Assembly: GCA_003342895.1 (NCBI GenBank)
Contig: PTFA01000112.1
Coordinates: 1,744,874 to 1,808,873, forward strand
DNA from: Casuarius casuarius
Lineage: Eukaryota > Chordata > Aves > Casuariiformes > Casuariidae
Length of the DNA: 64,000 nucleotides
Direction of reading: 5' to 3'
The notes below the pieces were generated by a model, which saw only the letters and a list, made by a program, of their open reading frames with translations, was not told the DNA's origin and did no database searches. A program made the translations under genes and the position numbers. Below, in pieces: positions 46,778 through 64,000 of this stretch; position 1 is the stretch's first letter; each line of letters opens with the position of its first letter.

Positions 46778-49700
46778 GTAGCCAAGCATGTCTGTTAGTA
46801 CAATATTTACCATAGCTCTAGTCATAAAAAGTAGTGAAATCTATGTTCAGCAAAACCCAGAACATTTACACTTTATGTACAGTATGCTGAAATAAAAGTT
46901 TACTTAGAGAAAAAAAGAGTACACCTTATAGTCTTCCAAAAAGCTAATTTAGAAATTCTCATACTTAGTACACACAAACCTTTTAATAAAAATAATCTGA
47001 GCATGTCTACAACAACTTTCAACTCATGAAAAGAGGTGGGAATCACTGTAACAACACAAGAGCTGAACTACAGCTACTATTGGTCAGATACCTGGCAGTT
47101 CTAGAGTACTACAGTCAGATATTCTTTGTATGAATAGTATGCTTTATAGCAATTACACCAGAGAGTACACCGTAGGTTAAATTGTAAGTCTGACTTATCT
47201 TACAAATTGTAATACTACATACTAAGCAGTAGTTTACAGTTGGCCAACATTTATCATAGTCTTTAAGAGACTATCTTCCTGACCAATTTTTCTTAGAGTA
47301 CAGTTCTTGTTCCACTGAGGAAATCAAAAAGGGCATACATTATCTCTAGCTGAAGAGTGGGCTTTGTGCTCTATGAAGGAAAGATGAGATGAAAAACCAC
47401 ATAAAATGACTAAGAAAGGAGATGGAAGCTACTTGCCAATAATAATAGATACTCTTCTACTACAGTAAATGCTTCTACTATCAAAAGCTTGATAGCCACA
47501 ACTGGGTCCACCCACCAAAACTCAGCCTTTACTCAGTGAGTAATTAAAACTACAGCAGAACAGGAATTTTCAGAGGTCTTTCATGGCAAAGGTGAATGTT
47601 CAACAAATGTCTAGCAGTTCTGCTATTTGTGTAACAGATACAGAAAAAAATAATGCTGCAGAAGTACTACGTACTGTTCTGTTGCAAACAAAAATTCAGC
47701 CACCACAAAAATCCCCGAGAATAAAGCCAAAACCTCACTTACCTTTGGCCTTCTTCCACAAAGTACAGAGAAGTAACACCACTGTCCTTTCCCATCCCTT
47801 CTGTAAAGTACTTTGCCAGGGAGATTTTCAGGTCAGCTAGCTCTTCTTTACTTAATTTCTAAGCGTTTCATACAAAAGGAAGGAGAATAATAATCTTAGT
47901 TTTTTAAAGAAATAGGAGATTTGATTTAGTAGTCTAGTAGTTTTGATTTTACCTTCTGTAGGTACATTAATCTTGTTTATTTGCCTGTATCATATCATTC
48001 TAAATTAGAAAGTACTGATGCAAGGTAAACAACATGAAGTAATGGTTCTATTTCTCTTTCATGTGTAATATTCATAAATCAAATGTATGTAATCTTAAAG
48101 CTATATGGCTGGGCTGCACATCATATATCATCTTAAATACCTGAGGATTAAAATAAACAATTGCCATAATGTGGTCATTCCTGCTGGTACGGACTGTGAG
48201 CTGTTTCCAGTGGCCTTCGTAGGTTTCTGGGCTGTAAACTGAGTATGGCGTTGACCTGCAACTTTCAAAAGCTCAGTTACCGGACAGAGAACTTTTTTTT
48301 TGCATGACATTCAATTTATTTGTTTCATTTTTTATCTAAACAAAAGTAGCTCACCAGGCAAAGTGATCAAAAATATAAACACAGACAGAACCTTCATTGA
48401 TTTGTTGTCAAAAAAAGAATGACTTCCAAATCTTATTAAAAAAAAAAAAAAAAAAACGCAGACTGACAAATACATCCTATCTCCTAATGCAAAATAATCT
48501 GCCTCTAATTCTCACAATCCCTTTTAACCAATCCAAAGTTGTTGATAGGATATGGACAGCTTCTTCTCACAACATTCAGAGAATGACACAAGCTTTTTAT
48601 AAATGTCCTCGCTGGTTTCTGTGGTTTGTACCAAGTTCAAACTTTTTATCCTCAACATTCTTCCTGGGTCTCAATATTTAAGGATTAAATTAATTTTTAA
48701 AGAAACTTCTCCTTCTTTCAAAAGCATTGTTACTCAGAAATTTACTACATCTGTTTTTGTGCCCTCTTATAGGATGATTCTTCTCTAAATCAGCCAAGCA
48801 AACAATTGACCTTTGTTATTCATCTTTAAAAACCATCTTTCTGTGAGTAATGCCTTCTTTACAGTTATAGTTATTATTACAGTTATCTTTACAGTTAGTG
48901 GATGAAGAAGCTTTCAAATATTAGACACTTTCTATTGTAGACTTAGATGTCTAACTGTTTGCAATAAAGTCGTGCTACGCTGGTACCTGCCTCTCCATCT
49001 CAGAAGAGCTGAGCAGATGGAAGTGAAAAATACCCAGGGATCTAGGCGCAAAATATAAATATCTAAGAATTGCTAAAGAATGAGACTAGTGCACGTTAGG
49101 TCTTAAAGCTCAGAACAAAAACTACATTTCTCATAATATTTCATTTTATGAATTTTTTTGAGTATTTAAGAGATCAAAACCATTAGAGATAACTCACTTT
49201 ATCAAAGGCTCACCTTATGTAGTCTTGAAAAGCTTTTACTACTTTTTTGGCAACAGCAGGAATGTGAATAGTGTCAAATGGCTCCACTACAGCACATGTA
49301 CCACCCTTGTATTTGCCAAGACGACAACCCACGGTTTTGTCTTCTTGATTTACACCAGTCCCAATCAAGAACTCACACTTGTTGCGATATTCAGTCTAGA
49401 TTTAAAATAAAGTTACGTAAGATATTTGCATAGCACTTCTTTGCACATGCCAAGTTTCTCCTGAAACAACCCTCATATGCTCAAATGTACTTGCAAATGG
49501 CCACAAGACATTTCACTTCATATGGAAAATACTCATGGACTTTGAAGCATGAGAAATAACAGCAGTAATGAAAAGGTTTTAGTAGCTCTTCTTATTTTAA
49601 AAACAAAATATTACATTCTTTGAGGAAAGTTCGTATTAGCCTACAAAGCAAGCTTCCGGAGAGAGCATACTCATTTTAAAGTTAGAATATCCAGTTAATT

Positions 49701-51347
49701 ATAACTACTCTTATGCTTCCAGTAAATATTTCCACGAACTACTGATATGAAAGGCAACAATGTCTAAAATTCATCATTCCTTACAAGATGAATACAAATA
49801 TTCAGTTTGTCCACTGCCTCTTAAGATCAAATAATTAATTTAACCCTGAGTTCATTAACTCCGTTCCATACTTACATCTGGGATTTGATTACCTGTAATG
49901 GTGATGGTTTCACTCCCTCTACTGGGCAACACATTTTATTATACTTCTGCTTTTGCACGAACAGCCAGGGCAAAAATGCTCTGTTGTTATTTCCTATTTC
50001 CCTGCCCAAATCAGAAACAAAAGTTTGAACATATACACTTAGAGAAACTGAGTCAGGTTAACAGTTGCACAGGACAATATGTGTATATATTTTGCCTAGG
50101 ACAAAAAAAAAAAAGCTATCTGATTATCAGATGAATATTTTTCCAGAAGAATTTAACGGGCAAAAAAGTTCCATCATTACAAGAACAGTAAACCTGATAA
50201 AATAAGAGAGTTAATGTAATTATAAAGGCACATATTTGATTTACAAACGTACCCATGCAACAATAAAATACCAATTTTAATCTATGTAAGTGAATAAGGA
50301 TAGGAGCAATACTTTGATCTACAGAGATCAGACTGGACTTAGTAATCGAGGGTATTAGTTTAAGAGGAAACCCTAATTGTATCTTACCATCTCTGCAGAT
50401 TACCTCTTACATCATTTGACACTGACAAATTCTTTCAGACTTTAAGGACACAAACATCTTTCTGCATAGGCCTATGAAACAATTGTTTTTAAAACAACAC
50501 CCTTTAACTTAGCCTAAAGCTGACCAGGGAATAGTAACAGCAAGTTTTGTCAGCTGGAGCAGGCTGCAGTCCTAGCATCACAGACAACTTTCATTTACTT
50601 TGTCAGGGGATTTGGTTCTTGATATGCTTCTAACTTACTTTAGAGATCGAGATTTGCTCAAATTTAGCTATATCCCAACATAACTTCCTTTAAGTCTTGT
50701 AACAACTACAGTAGCTTTACAAACAGGCATTACTTTGTCAGCTTCTGCAGCACTTGCTCACAGTCTCGCTTCTTTCTTGCCAGCTGTTCCTCGTAGGGCA
50801 CGTTCCACAGCGGGGTCACCACGTCCGCTATCTGCTTGCTAAGGGGCTCCTCTTCCCCGGGCTTTGACAGCGCTAGCTGCTTTACCTCTCTCATCTCGGT
50901 CTCCTCTTCCTCCTTTTTCCTTTTTTTCGCAATCGGGTCAGCCTTAGGCTTTGCGAGCCTAACGCTCAAGCGCCGGCTCTTCCACAGGACCCCGTGGAGA
51001 ACCTTCAGGGCTTTGTCCCTCTCCTCCTCGCTCTTAAACGTCACGAACGCAAAGGTCTGCTTTCCGAAAAGTTTTATCTTGTGCGGACTGAGTCCGTATT
51101 TGGCAAGAAATTTTTTTACGTCATTAAACCCGATGTATTTCGGGAGGTTCTGTATTTCTACTTTATAGATCTCGGAGGTGAACAAGTCTCCTTTAATGTA
51201 TCTGTACACATCGGGGCCGGCTGAGGGACTCGCTGCCCGGCTCCCCTCGCCTCCATCTTGCTTGGCTTCCGACTCGGCCGCGTCTTTAGCTTCAGCCAAA
51301 GGCGCCGCGACTGTCTCGGGGCCGTGGGGACCGCTCTCCTCCTCCAT
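43095..51347 (-). CDS. TRMT2A: TRMT2A, tRNA (uracil-5-)-methyltransferase, complete
   Basis: Makes 5-methyluridine at tRNA position 54 using S-adenosylmethionine. Coding exons in gene order: 51347-50734, 50001-49893, 49395-49214, 48255-48141, 47858-47743, 46718-46607, 45497-45375, 44747-44672, 44167-44051, 43817-43721, 43374-43095. Total 1941 nt, 646 residues (human 625), all with GT-AG borders and consistent phases. An acidic N-terminus precedes an RNA-recognition motif at about 61-140 ([14 protein letters not shown]), then a lysine-rich linker and the TrmA-type domain with SAM motif [10 protein letters not shown] (443-452), DPPRAGL (D515), the nucleophile motif VSCNPRAA (C543) and HCELL (E586, probable base). 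All catalytic residues are present. I chose ATG at 51345-51347 because no in-frame upstream ATG exists in exon 1. The last 45 or so residues are Asp/Ser/Thr-rich and do not match the human tail as I recall it. Intron 8 has a weak donor, GTTGGT. Confidence 0.96.
46735..46778 (-). repeat. TRMT2A: pyrimidine-rich tract before TRMT2A exon 6
   Basis: On the minus strand a stretch of T with scattered C leads to CCACCCTTGCCCTTCCCCAG at the exon 6 acceptor. It is low-complexity and probably also the splice pyrimidine tract. Confidence 0.75.
48310..49210 (-). other. TRMT2A: part of TRMT2A intron 3
   Basis: AT-rich intron with an A18 run near 48437-48456. The other larger TRMT2A introns (45498-46606, 46719-47742 and 50002-50733) are similar. 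None holds a recognisable gene. Confidence 0.7.
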
Positions 51348-51506
51348 GCTCCCCGCCAGCCCTGCGGACGCCCGCACCCGCCGGCGTTAGCGCGGGCGCC
51401 AGGTCAACCCCGGCGCGCGGCGCCCTTCGCGCCGCCCCCGCCCCGCGGAGCCGCGCGCACCTCGCGCTCCCTCGTGCCCTCGCGCCGGGCGCCCGGGGCG
51501 GGGCCG

Positions 51507-51514
51507 TGACGTCA
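51507..51514. promoter_or_regulatory. consensus CRE, TGACGTCA
   Basis: A perfect full-length cAMP-response palindrome, CCGTGACGTCACCGG, lies about 160 bp upstream of the TRMT2A ATG and on the RANBP1 side of it. It should bind CREB/ATF proteins; as a palindrome it could serve both genes. Confidence 0.65.
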
Positions 51515-51740
51515 CCGGCAGCCCGGTTCAAAAAGAAAGCGGGAGCTTTTCTTTTTTTTTTAACGGCTGCCTCCATCGGCACCGTCTCTCGCATATAGGG
51601 CTACATATATCGTCAAAAAAAAAAGGATAATAAAGACACTAAACTGATTCTCCCTTCTACCACGCACGCGGGCGCCATCTTGGGTAGGGACGCGGGATGG
51701 TCGCCGCCATGCCGCAAGGGCCGATGGGAGACGCCCGGGG

Positions 51741-52364
51741 NNNNNNNNNNNNNNNNNNNNNNNNNNNNNNNNNNNNNNNNNNNNNNNNNNNNNNNNNNNN
51801 NNNNNNNNNNNNNNNNNNNNNNNNNNNNNNNNNNNNNNNNNNNNNNNNNNNNNNNNNNNNNNNNNNNNNNNNNNNNNNNNNNNNNNNNNNNNNNNNNNNN
51901 NNNNNNNNNNNNNNNNNNNNNNNNNNNNNNNNNNNNNNNNNNNNNNNNNNNNNNNNNNNNNNNNNNNNNNNNNNNNNNNNNNNNNNNNNNNNNNNNNNNN
52001 NNNNNNNNNNNNNNNNNNNNNNNNNNNNNNNNNNNNNNNNNNNNNNNNNNNNNNNNNNNNNNNNNNNNNNNNNNNNNNNNNNNNNNNNNNNNNNNNNNNN
52101 NNNNNNNNNNNNNNNNNNNNNNNNNNNNNNNNNNNNNNNNNNNNNNNNNNNNNNNNNNNNNNNNNNNNNNNNNNNNNNNNNNNNNNNNNNNNNNNNNNNN
52201 NNNNNNNNNNNNNNNNNNNNNNNNNNNNNNNNNNNNNNNNNNNNNNNNNNNNNNNNNNNNNNNNNNNNNNNNNNNNNNNNNNNNNNNNNNNNNNNNNNNN
52301 NNNNNNNNNNNNNNNNNNNNNNNNNNNNNNNNNNNNNNNNNNNNNNNNNNNNNNNNNNNNNNNN
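51741..52364. other. assembly gap, 624 N
   Basis: Unknown bases in the middle of a CpG island, a usual place for sequencing dropout. RANBP1 coding exon 1 (in human only the first few residues, MAAAK) is missing from both flanks, so it probably falls here. The gap size may be nominal. Open frames drawn across the N are meaningless. Confidence 0.95.
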
Positions 52365-52760
52365 GGGCCTGGTCACGGGAGGGCGGGAGCGCGAGCGCCG
52401 TCTCACCCCTGCGCGGCGCCGGGGGTGTCCGGCCGCTCCGGGCCGCTCCCGGGGCCTGTCCCTCGCCGTGGCGGAGGGCGGGAGGCGAGGCCGGCTGCTC
52501 CCTCTCCGCCGCTCGGCCCTCCCGGCCCCGGCGGAGCCTCTCGCGGGCGCCGCCGATGTAGTTTCCGATTCGGGAGCTTTTGGGTGATCCCTCTGCCCGC
52601 TTGCCCGTCGCTTCTTTCTTCTCCTCCTCCCTCTTCTCCGCCCCTCCCCCGGCCTGGCTGGCTAAGCCCTCCGCGGTGCCCGGGCCCGGCTGAAGGCGGC
52701 CGTCCCACGTGCTGGATGCCGCGGCCGGGCGGGATCTCCTCGTAGCGGCGTGGTCTGCTT

Positions 52761-54102
52761 TCTCTCATGGGTGGTTTTTGTGAATTGTGCGTCTCTTACG
52801 GCTTCTGCCGTGAATTGGAGCGGAGTAAATGATGGTGCATGTACGGGGTTTATTTCGTACTACTGGAAAAAGCAATATGTAAAAGTTCGGCCTATGTCGT
52901 TCTCCAGTTTCTTGATGTGATTTAATGTCATCTTTTTTCCTCTCTTTTTTCTTCTTACCTTTTGGAACACTGCGAATGTAAAACTAGTGATAGATTGTAC
53001 CATGCTGTTGACATAATCAAAAGTTATTTTGCAGCATCTGTCAGCTAATCTTTTTTTTGCTGACTTTAGCTACTGGAACAAAGCATTTTTTTCTACTTTA
53101 CGCATATCGTGTGTAACTGTCTGTAGAGTATGTTCTAAATAGAGCCTGTGAGAGTGGATTCCTTCATCGGTAAAGTGAAAATAAGATAAGATTAAGCCTC
53201 TTTAATGTATAAACTGTTATTTTAATAACACAGAGGAAGAAAAAACATAAAAATCGGTTCTCTTGTCCTGGGAAAACTGTTTGTGGCTTCATTAAACTTG
53301 CAGATGAATCTTCCTTCTAGACTTCACCACCGAAAGCTTCTTAGCAGTGCATTTATATGAAGCATTAGAGATGTTTCTCATGTAGCTAACAGTCACATAC
53401 TAAAAATTTTTCTTAAGCTTAATGAATGCTGTGACTGATGCTACTTCCTATTTAGTTGTTTAAGTATTTTGGCTATTTAATCATGAATTCTTTATTTCAG
53501 CTAGAATTAAAGATAAAGTTGCCTGAAGTATGTAGTCTTAAAGCAAAATGCTTAAATGACTCCATAAATGTTGCAGCTATGCTTCAAAAATACCTCTGAT
53601 TGTGGATGATTGTAATATGTAAGACTAGAATAACTAAATTCTGTTGCCCTTCCGGAGGTAATAGGTTCCTTAAGCAGGGGTGGATGGTTGCTTTCTTTTT
53701 GGTTTTTGTTTTTTTCAGTAATGATACCTCATTATCCACTAAGAACTAGGAGTGCTTTAGTAGTGTAAAACACATTATGCAGTAAAAGTAATTGAAGAAA
53801 TGATGTTCTATAATCAAGGGCTATTTCTCCAAGGCAAAGTCTCTACACAATAGGAGTGGTAAGACTGTAAAACATCCAGCACTGCAAGACCACCATATTT
53901 TTTAGTGTAACTGTACTTCGACTTGAAAGAAAAGTAATTTATTTTGAACTATGCTAATTTTGCTTTGTTGCAGCAGGGTATTTCGGTTTCTAAATTCTAA
54001 TTACTGAATAGTCTTGAACGTTTGAAGTATAAATGCGGATACTTCAGATTTTTTTGATACGTAGTATGTAAAAAATATAATCATGTATATAATCTTTTTC
54101 AG
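52761..54102 (+). other. RANBP1: RANBP1 intron 1 (visible part)
   Basis: AT-rich DNA from the island edge to the acceptor CTTTTTCAG (ends 54102). No exon or repeat family recognised. Confidence 0.6.
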
Positions 54103-62068
<7,966 letters not shown>

Positions 62069-62690
62069 ATCATCCTGGGCCTTGTGGTTTTTCCTTTACT
62101 TTTTTCTTTTTCTTTTCTTTTTTTTTAATTTTTACAAGGGACTTTATAAGAAACTGAATTCAACATTCAGGTTGTTTTTTCTAAGCTTTTGCCCTTTTGA
62201 AGATGTCTTCAGAAAATCCATTCCCCAGTCATGAAAATGTACTGTGCTAACTTTCTTTTCCATAGTGGAAACACTTATTTATAGTCATCCAAAAGAGTGA
62301 ATAAAACAAACTTGAAAACAGCTTCAGAGGACAGAACTGAGTTTTCTGTATACTTTAAAGGCTTGTGAATACAGTTGTTTCATTGGGTGTTGAGATGCAT
62401 ATCTTTATACATGTGGATTAACTAGGCTAACAGACTTTACTAACAGGGAAGATTAAGATTACATACATGTTTCTTATATGGCTTCTAAAACTGTAATATA
62501 ATGGACCTTTCACTTTTTTTCCCCCTTTTGCCTCCCTTGTATGTTCCTGAGCAGGGAGCGTGCCTATGATTCTTGAAATGCAGCAGACTTCTGGAATCAG
62601 GAGGTAGAGCATTCCTGGCACACTATTAATGATGTCCCATTGCAGAGTATAAATAAAGGTGGGGGAGGGAACGTGTTATATATACTTAAG
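62069..62690 (+). other. RANBP1: RANBP1 3' UTR with two poly(A) signals
   Basis: AATAAA at 62300-62305 (GTGAATAAAACAAAC) and at 62652-62657 (TATAAATAAAGGTGGGGG, followed by GTGTTATATA). The second has the better GT-rich downstream region. Both are close enough to give a compact UTR. Confidence 0.6.
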
Positions 62691-64000
62691 TAGTTTTTTC
62701 TCTTATGAAACAAAACCTACCACTCCCCACTTCTGAAATTAATTAATGCAAGCAAAAGTGCTTGCGTCTCATACAAAGATGTAGCTGTGGTCCCAGATCT
62801 TTCATGATGTGCTACTTGCTGACTGAAGGAGGTACCAGCCTTTTACATAAAGGAGTATACAAAGGACTTTAAGTGTTTAAGTAGCTCGCGATGATATTCA
62901 CTATGTCAGCATATCATAACAGTTATACTCTAAAACTTGTAAGCTTTTTAGGGCTTTGGAGTTTGCATTGCTTTTACAAATTGAAGGGTTTATGAACTTC
63001 TAAAATGTGTAATGGGAGGCTTTCCCCCTTAGAGGGAGAAGATCAGCCATTCGCTTAAAAACAATTACGTTGTGCACCCTTGAAGGGAGCTACCTGTGCC
63101 CAAATGGGCAAATTGATCAAATCTCTTCCCTTCAGGTGCTTCCTGTTTATCCAGTTTCAAGTGACTGCTAGAGAGTGGGAGGAAAAAATTATAGTAAGCA
63201 ACGACATCAACATGATTTTAAAAAAAAGTAAATTGTTAACCACTAATCCAAAGATAGCAAGAGAATCCTGTATAACTGTTTCCAAAATATTTATGAAAAC
63301 TGGACAAAACTTAACTTTAAGACTCTGTTAATATTGGATAGCAAGACCTTTTATCTCCACGAAGAAGCTTCCCAAGCAGATCAAGCTCTGTAATCCACCT
63401 GAGGAAAATATATTTCAAAGTTATCTTATATTTCTACTTAGCACTGCCTTTTGATGCTATAGTGAATTAGTCTTAAATCTGGAGCTATAATTAAGGTACT
63501 CACTTTATTCAAACAAAGTAATTCCTTTGATGTTCATGTTCCTCTTCCAGTATAGCAGGTATCAGAAGTCTGTTAATTAACAAAGATGGGTGAAAAGTAA
63601 AATAAAATGCTCTTAGTGTTTCTGGTTTGGAAATACAAGTCAAAGCTATTCTTAAATACTTAACATTTGAATGTACAAGCCAAAACTTTATCTGTGAGTC
63701 ACTGTAAACTATCTGATCTGATCATGTCAGTATGTCTAAATTGATAGAAATGACACTTAAAATTCAAAATAAATTTAAATTTTCATTTAAAGGATTTGGT
63801 TTTTATTTAAGGAATTCTTACTGGGAATACATTTCTAGCCTGCAGGATAAAGTATGGTGAAGAAGGTAAAATGGACTGTTTTGATTTTACAGTCAAACAC
63901 TGTACTGAAGAGGGGAGGAAACATTTTTTTTTTAAAAAAAAAGACTTAAATTAAGTCTTAACCTTAAATATTAAGATTAACAACTCTTCTTACTTTTGTT
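62691..64000. other. gene-free DNA downstream of RANBP1
   Basis: AT-rich DNA with no supported gene. In human the next gene rightwards is ZDHHC8; none of its coding sequence is visible here. Confidence 0.6.
63941..63959. repeat. near-perfect palindrome, 9-bp arms
   Basis: AAGACTTAA and TTAAGTCTT flank a single A, directly after an A-rich run near the window end. Confidence 0.85.

Larger units (their letters stand above)
50800..52760. promoter_or_regulatory. head-to-head CpG-island promoter of TRMT2A and RANBP1
   Basis: CG-dense DNA extends from TRMT2A exon 1 across the N gap to about 52760. TRMT2A reads leftwards and RANBP1 rightwards from it, as in human. It contains a CRE palindrome at 51507-51514, GC boxes, and GCGCCATCTTGGG near 51671 (a YY1-type CCATCTTGG motif) next to the gap. 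An E-box CACGTG lies near 52706. No TATA box close to a start site is certain. Confidence 0.7.

Noticed and set aside
51348..51377. Upstream extension of TRMT2A beginning RASAGLAGS
   Set aside because: It starts from GTG, not ATG. The ATG at 51345-51347 is the first in frame.
50836..51509. Plus-strand frames opposite TRMT2A exon 1
   Set aside because: Antisense shadows of a well-supported coding exon.
51680..52587. Frames of 250-296 codons across the N block
   Set aside because: Most of each is undetermined bases; no protein can be inferred.

Overview
The window is vertebrate nuclear DNA, most likely from a bird and otherwise from another sauropsid. Genes are split by GT-AG introns, the promoters are CpG islands, interspersed repeats are very sparse, and the few relics visible look like old MIR-type and CR1-type elements. 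Gene order and orientation match the segment of human 22q11.2 that carries TANGO2 (+), DGCR8 (+), TRMT2A (-) and RANBP1 (+). I rebuilt each gene by hand from splice sites, reading frame and remembered vertebrate homologues. The summed phases close exactly for DGCR8 (2328 nt, 775 residues) and TRMT2A (1941 nt, 646 residues), which is the strongest internal evidence for those models.

Layout. 1-2940: last two coding exons of TANGO2, then its 3' UTR. About 5.5-16.7 kb: a long gene-free stretch with old repeat relics, a tandem duplication, a hairpin and a G-quadruplex-type tract. 16.7-17.8 kb: CpG-island promoter of DGCR8 with four CCAAT boxes and a YY1-type motif. 17.3-41.06 kb: DGCR8, with a non-coding first exon, 13 coding exons and a long 3' UTR that contains a small assembly gap. 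41.06-43.0 kb: gap between two genes that converge tail to tail. 43.1-51.35 kb (minus): TRMT2A, 11 coding exons. 50.8-52.75 kb: a GC-rich head-to-head promoter shared by TRMT2A and RANBP1, broken by 624 N. 54.1-62.07 kb: RANBP1 coding exons 2-6; exon 1 is almost certainly in the N gap. 62.1-64 kb: RANBP1 3' UTR and gene-free DNA.

Functions. DGCR8 is the RNA-binding partner of DROSHA in the Microprocessor, TRMT2A makes 5-methyluridine in tRNA, and RANBP1 assists the RanGTP cycle that drives nuclear transport, including export of small RNAs. TANGO2 is a mitochondrial/secretory protein of the NRDE family. The genes share a conserved neighbourhood but are not an operon. The most interesting biology is in DGCR8: both hairpins by which the Microprocessor cuts its own cofactor mRNA (the miR-3618 and miR-1306 loci in human) are clearly preserved, one in a leader packed with tiny upstream ORFs and the other inside the coding sequence. 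I found no wholly new system. The less expected leads are an in-phase alternative terminal exon in DGCR8 intron 4, a tandem NAGNAG acceptor in RANBP1, an H/ACA-like fold in the last RANBP1 intron, and several perfect inverted repeats in introns.
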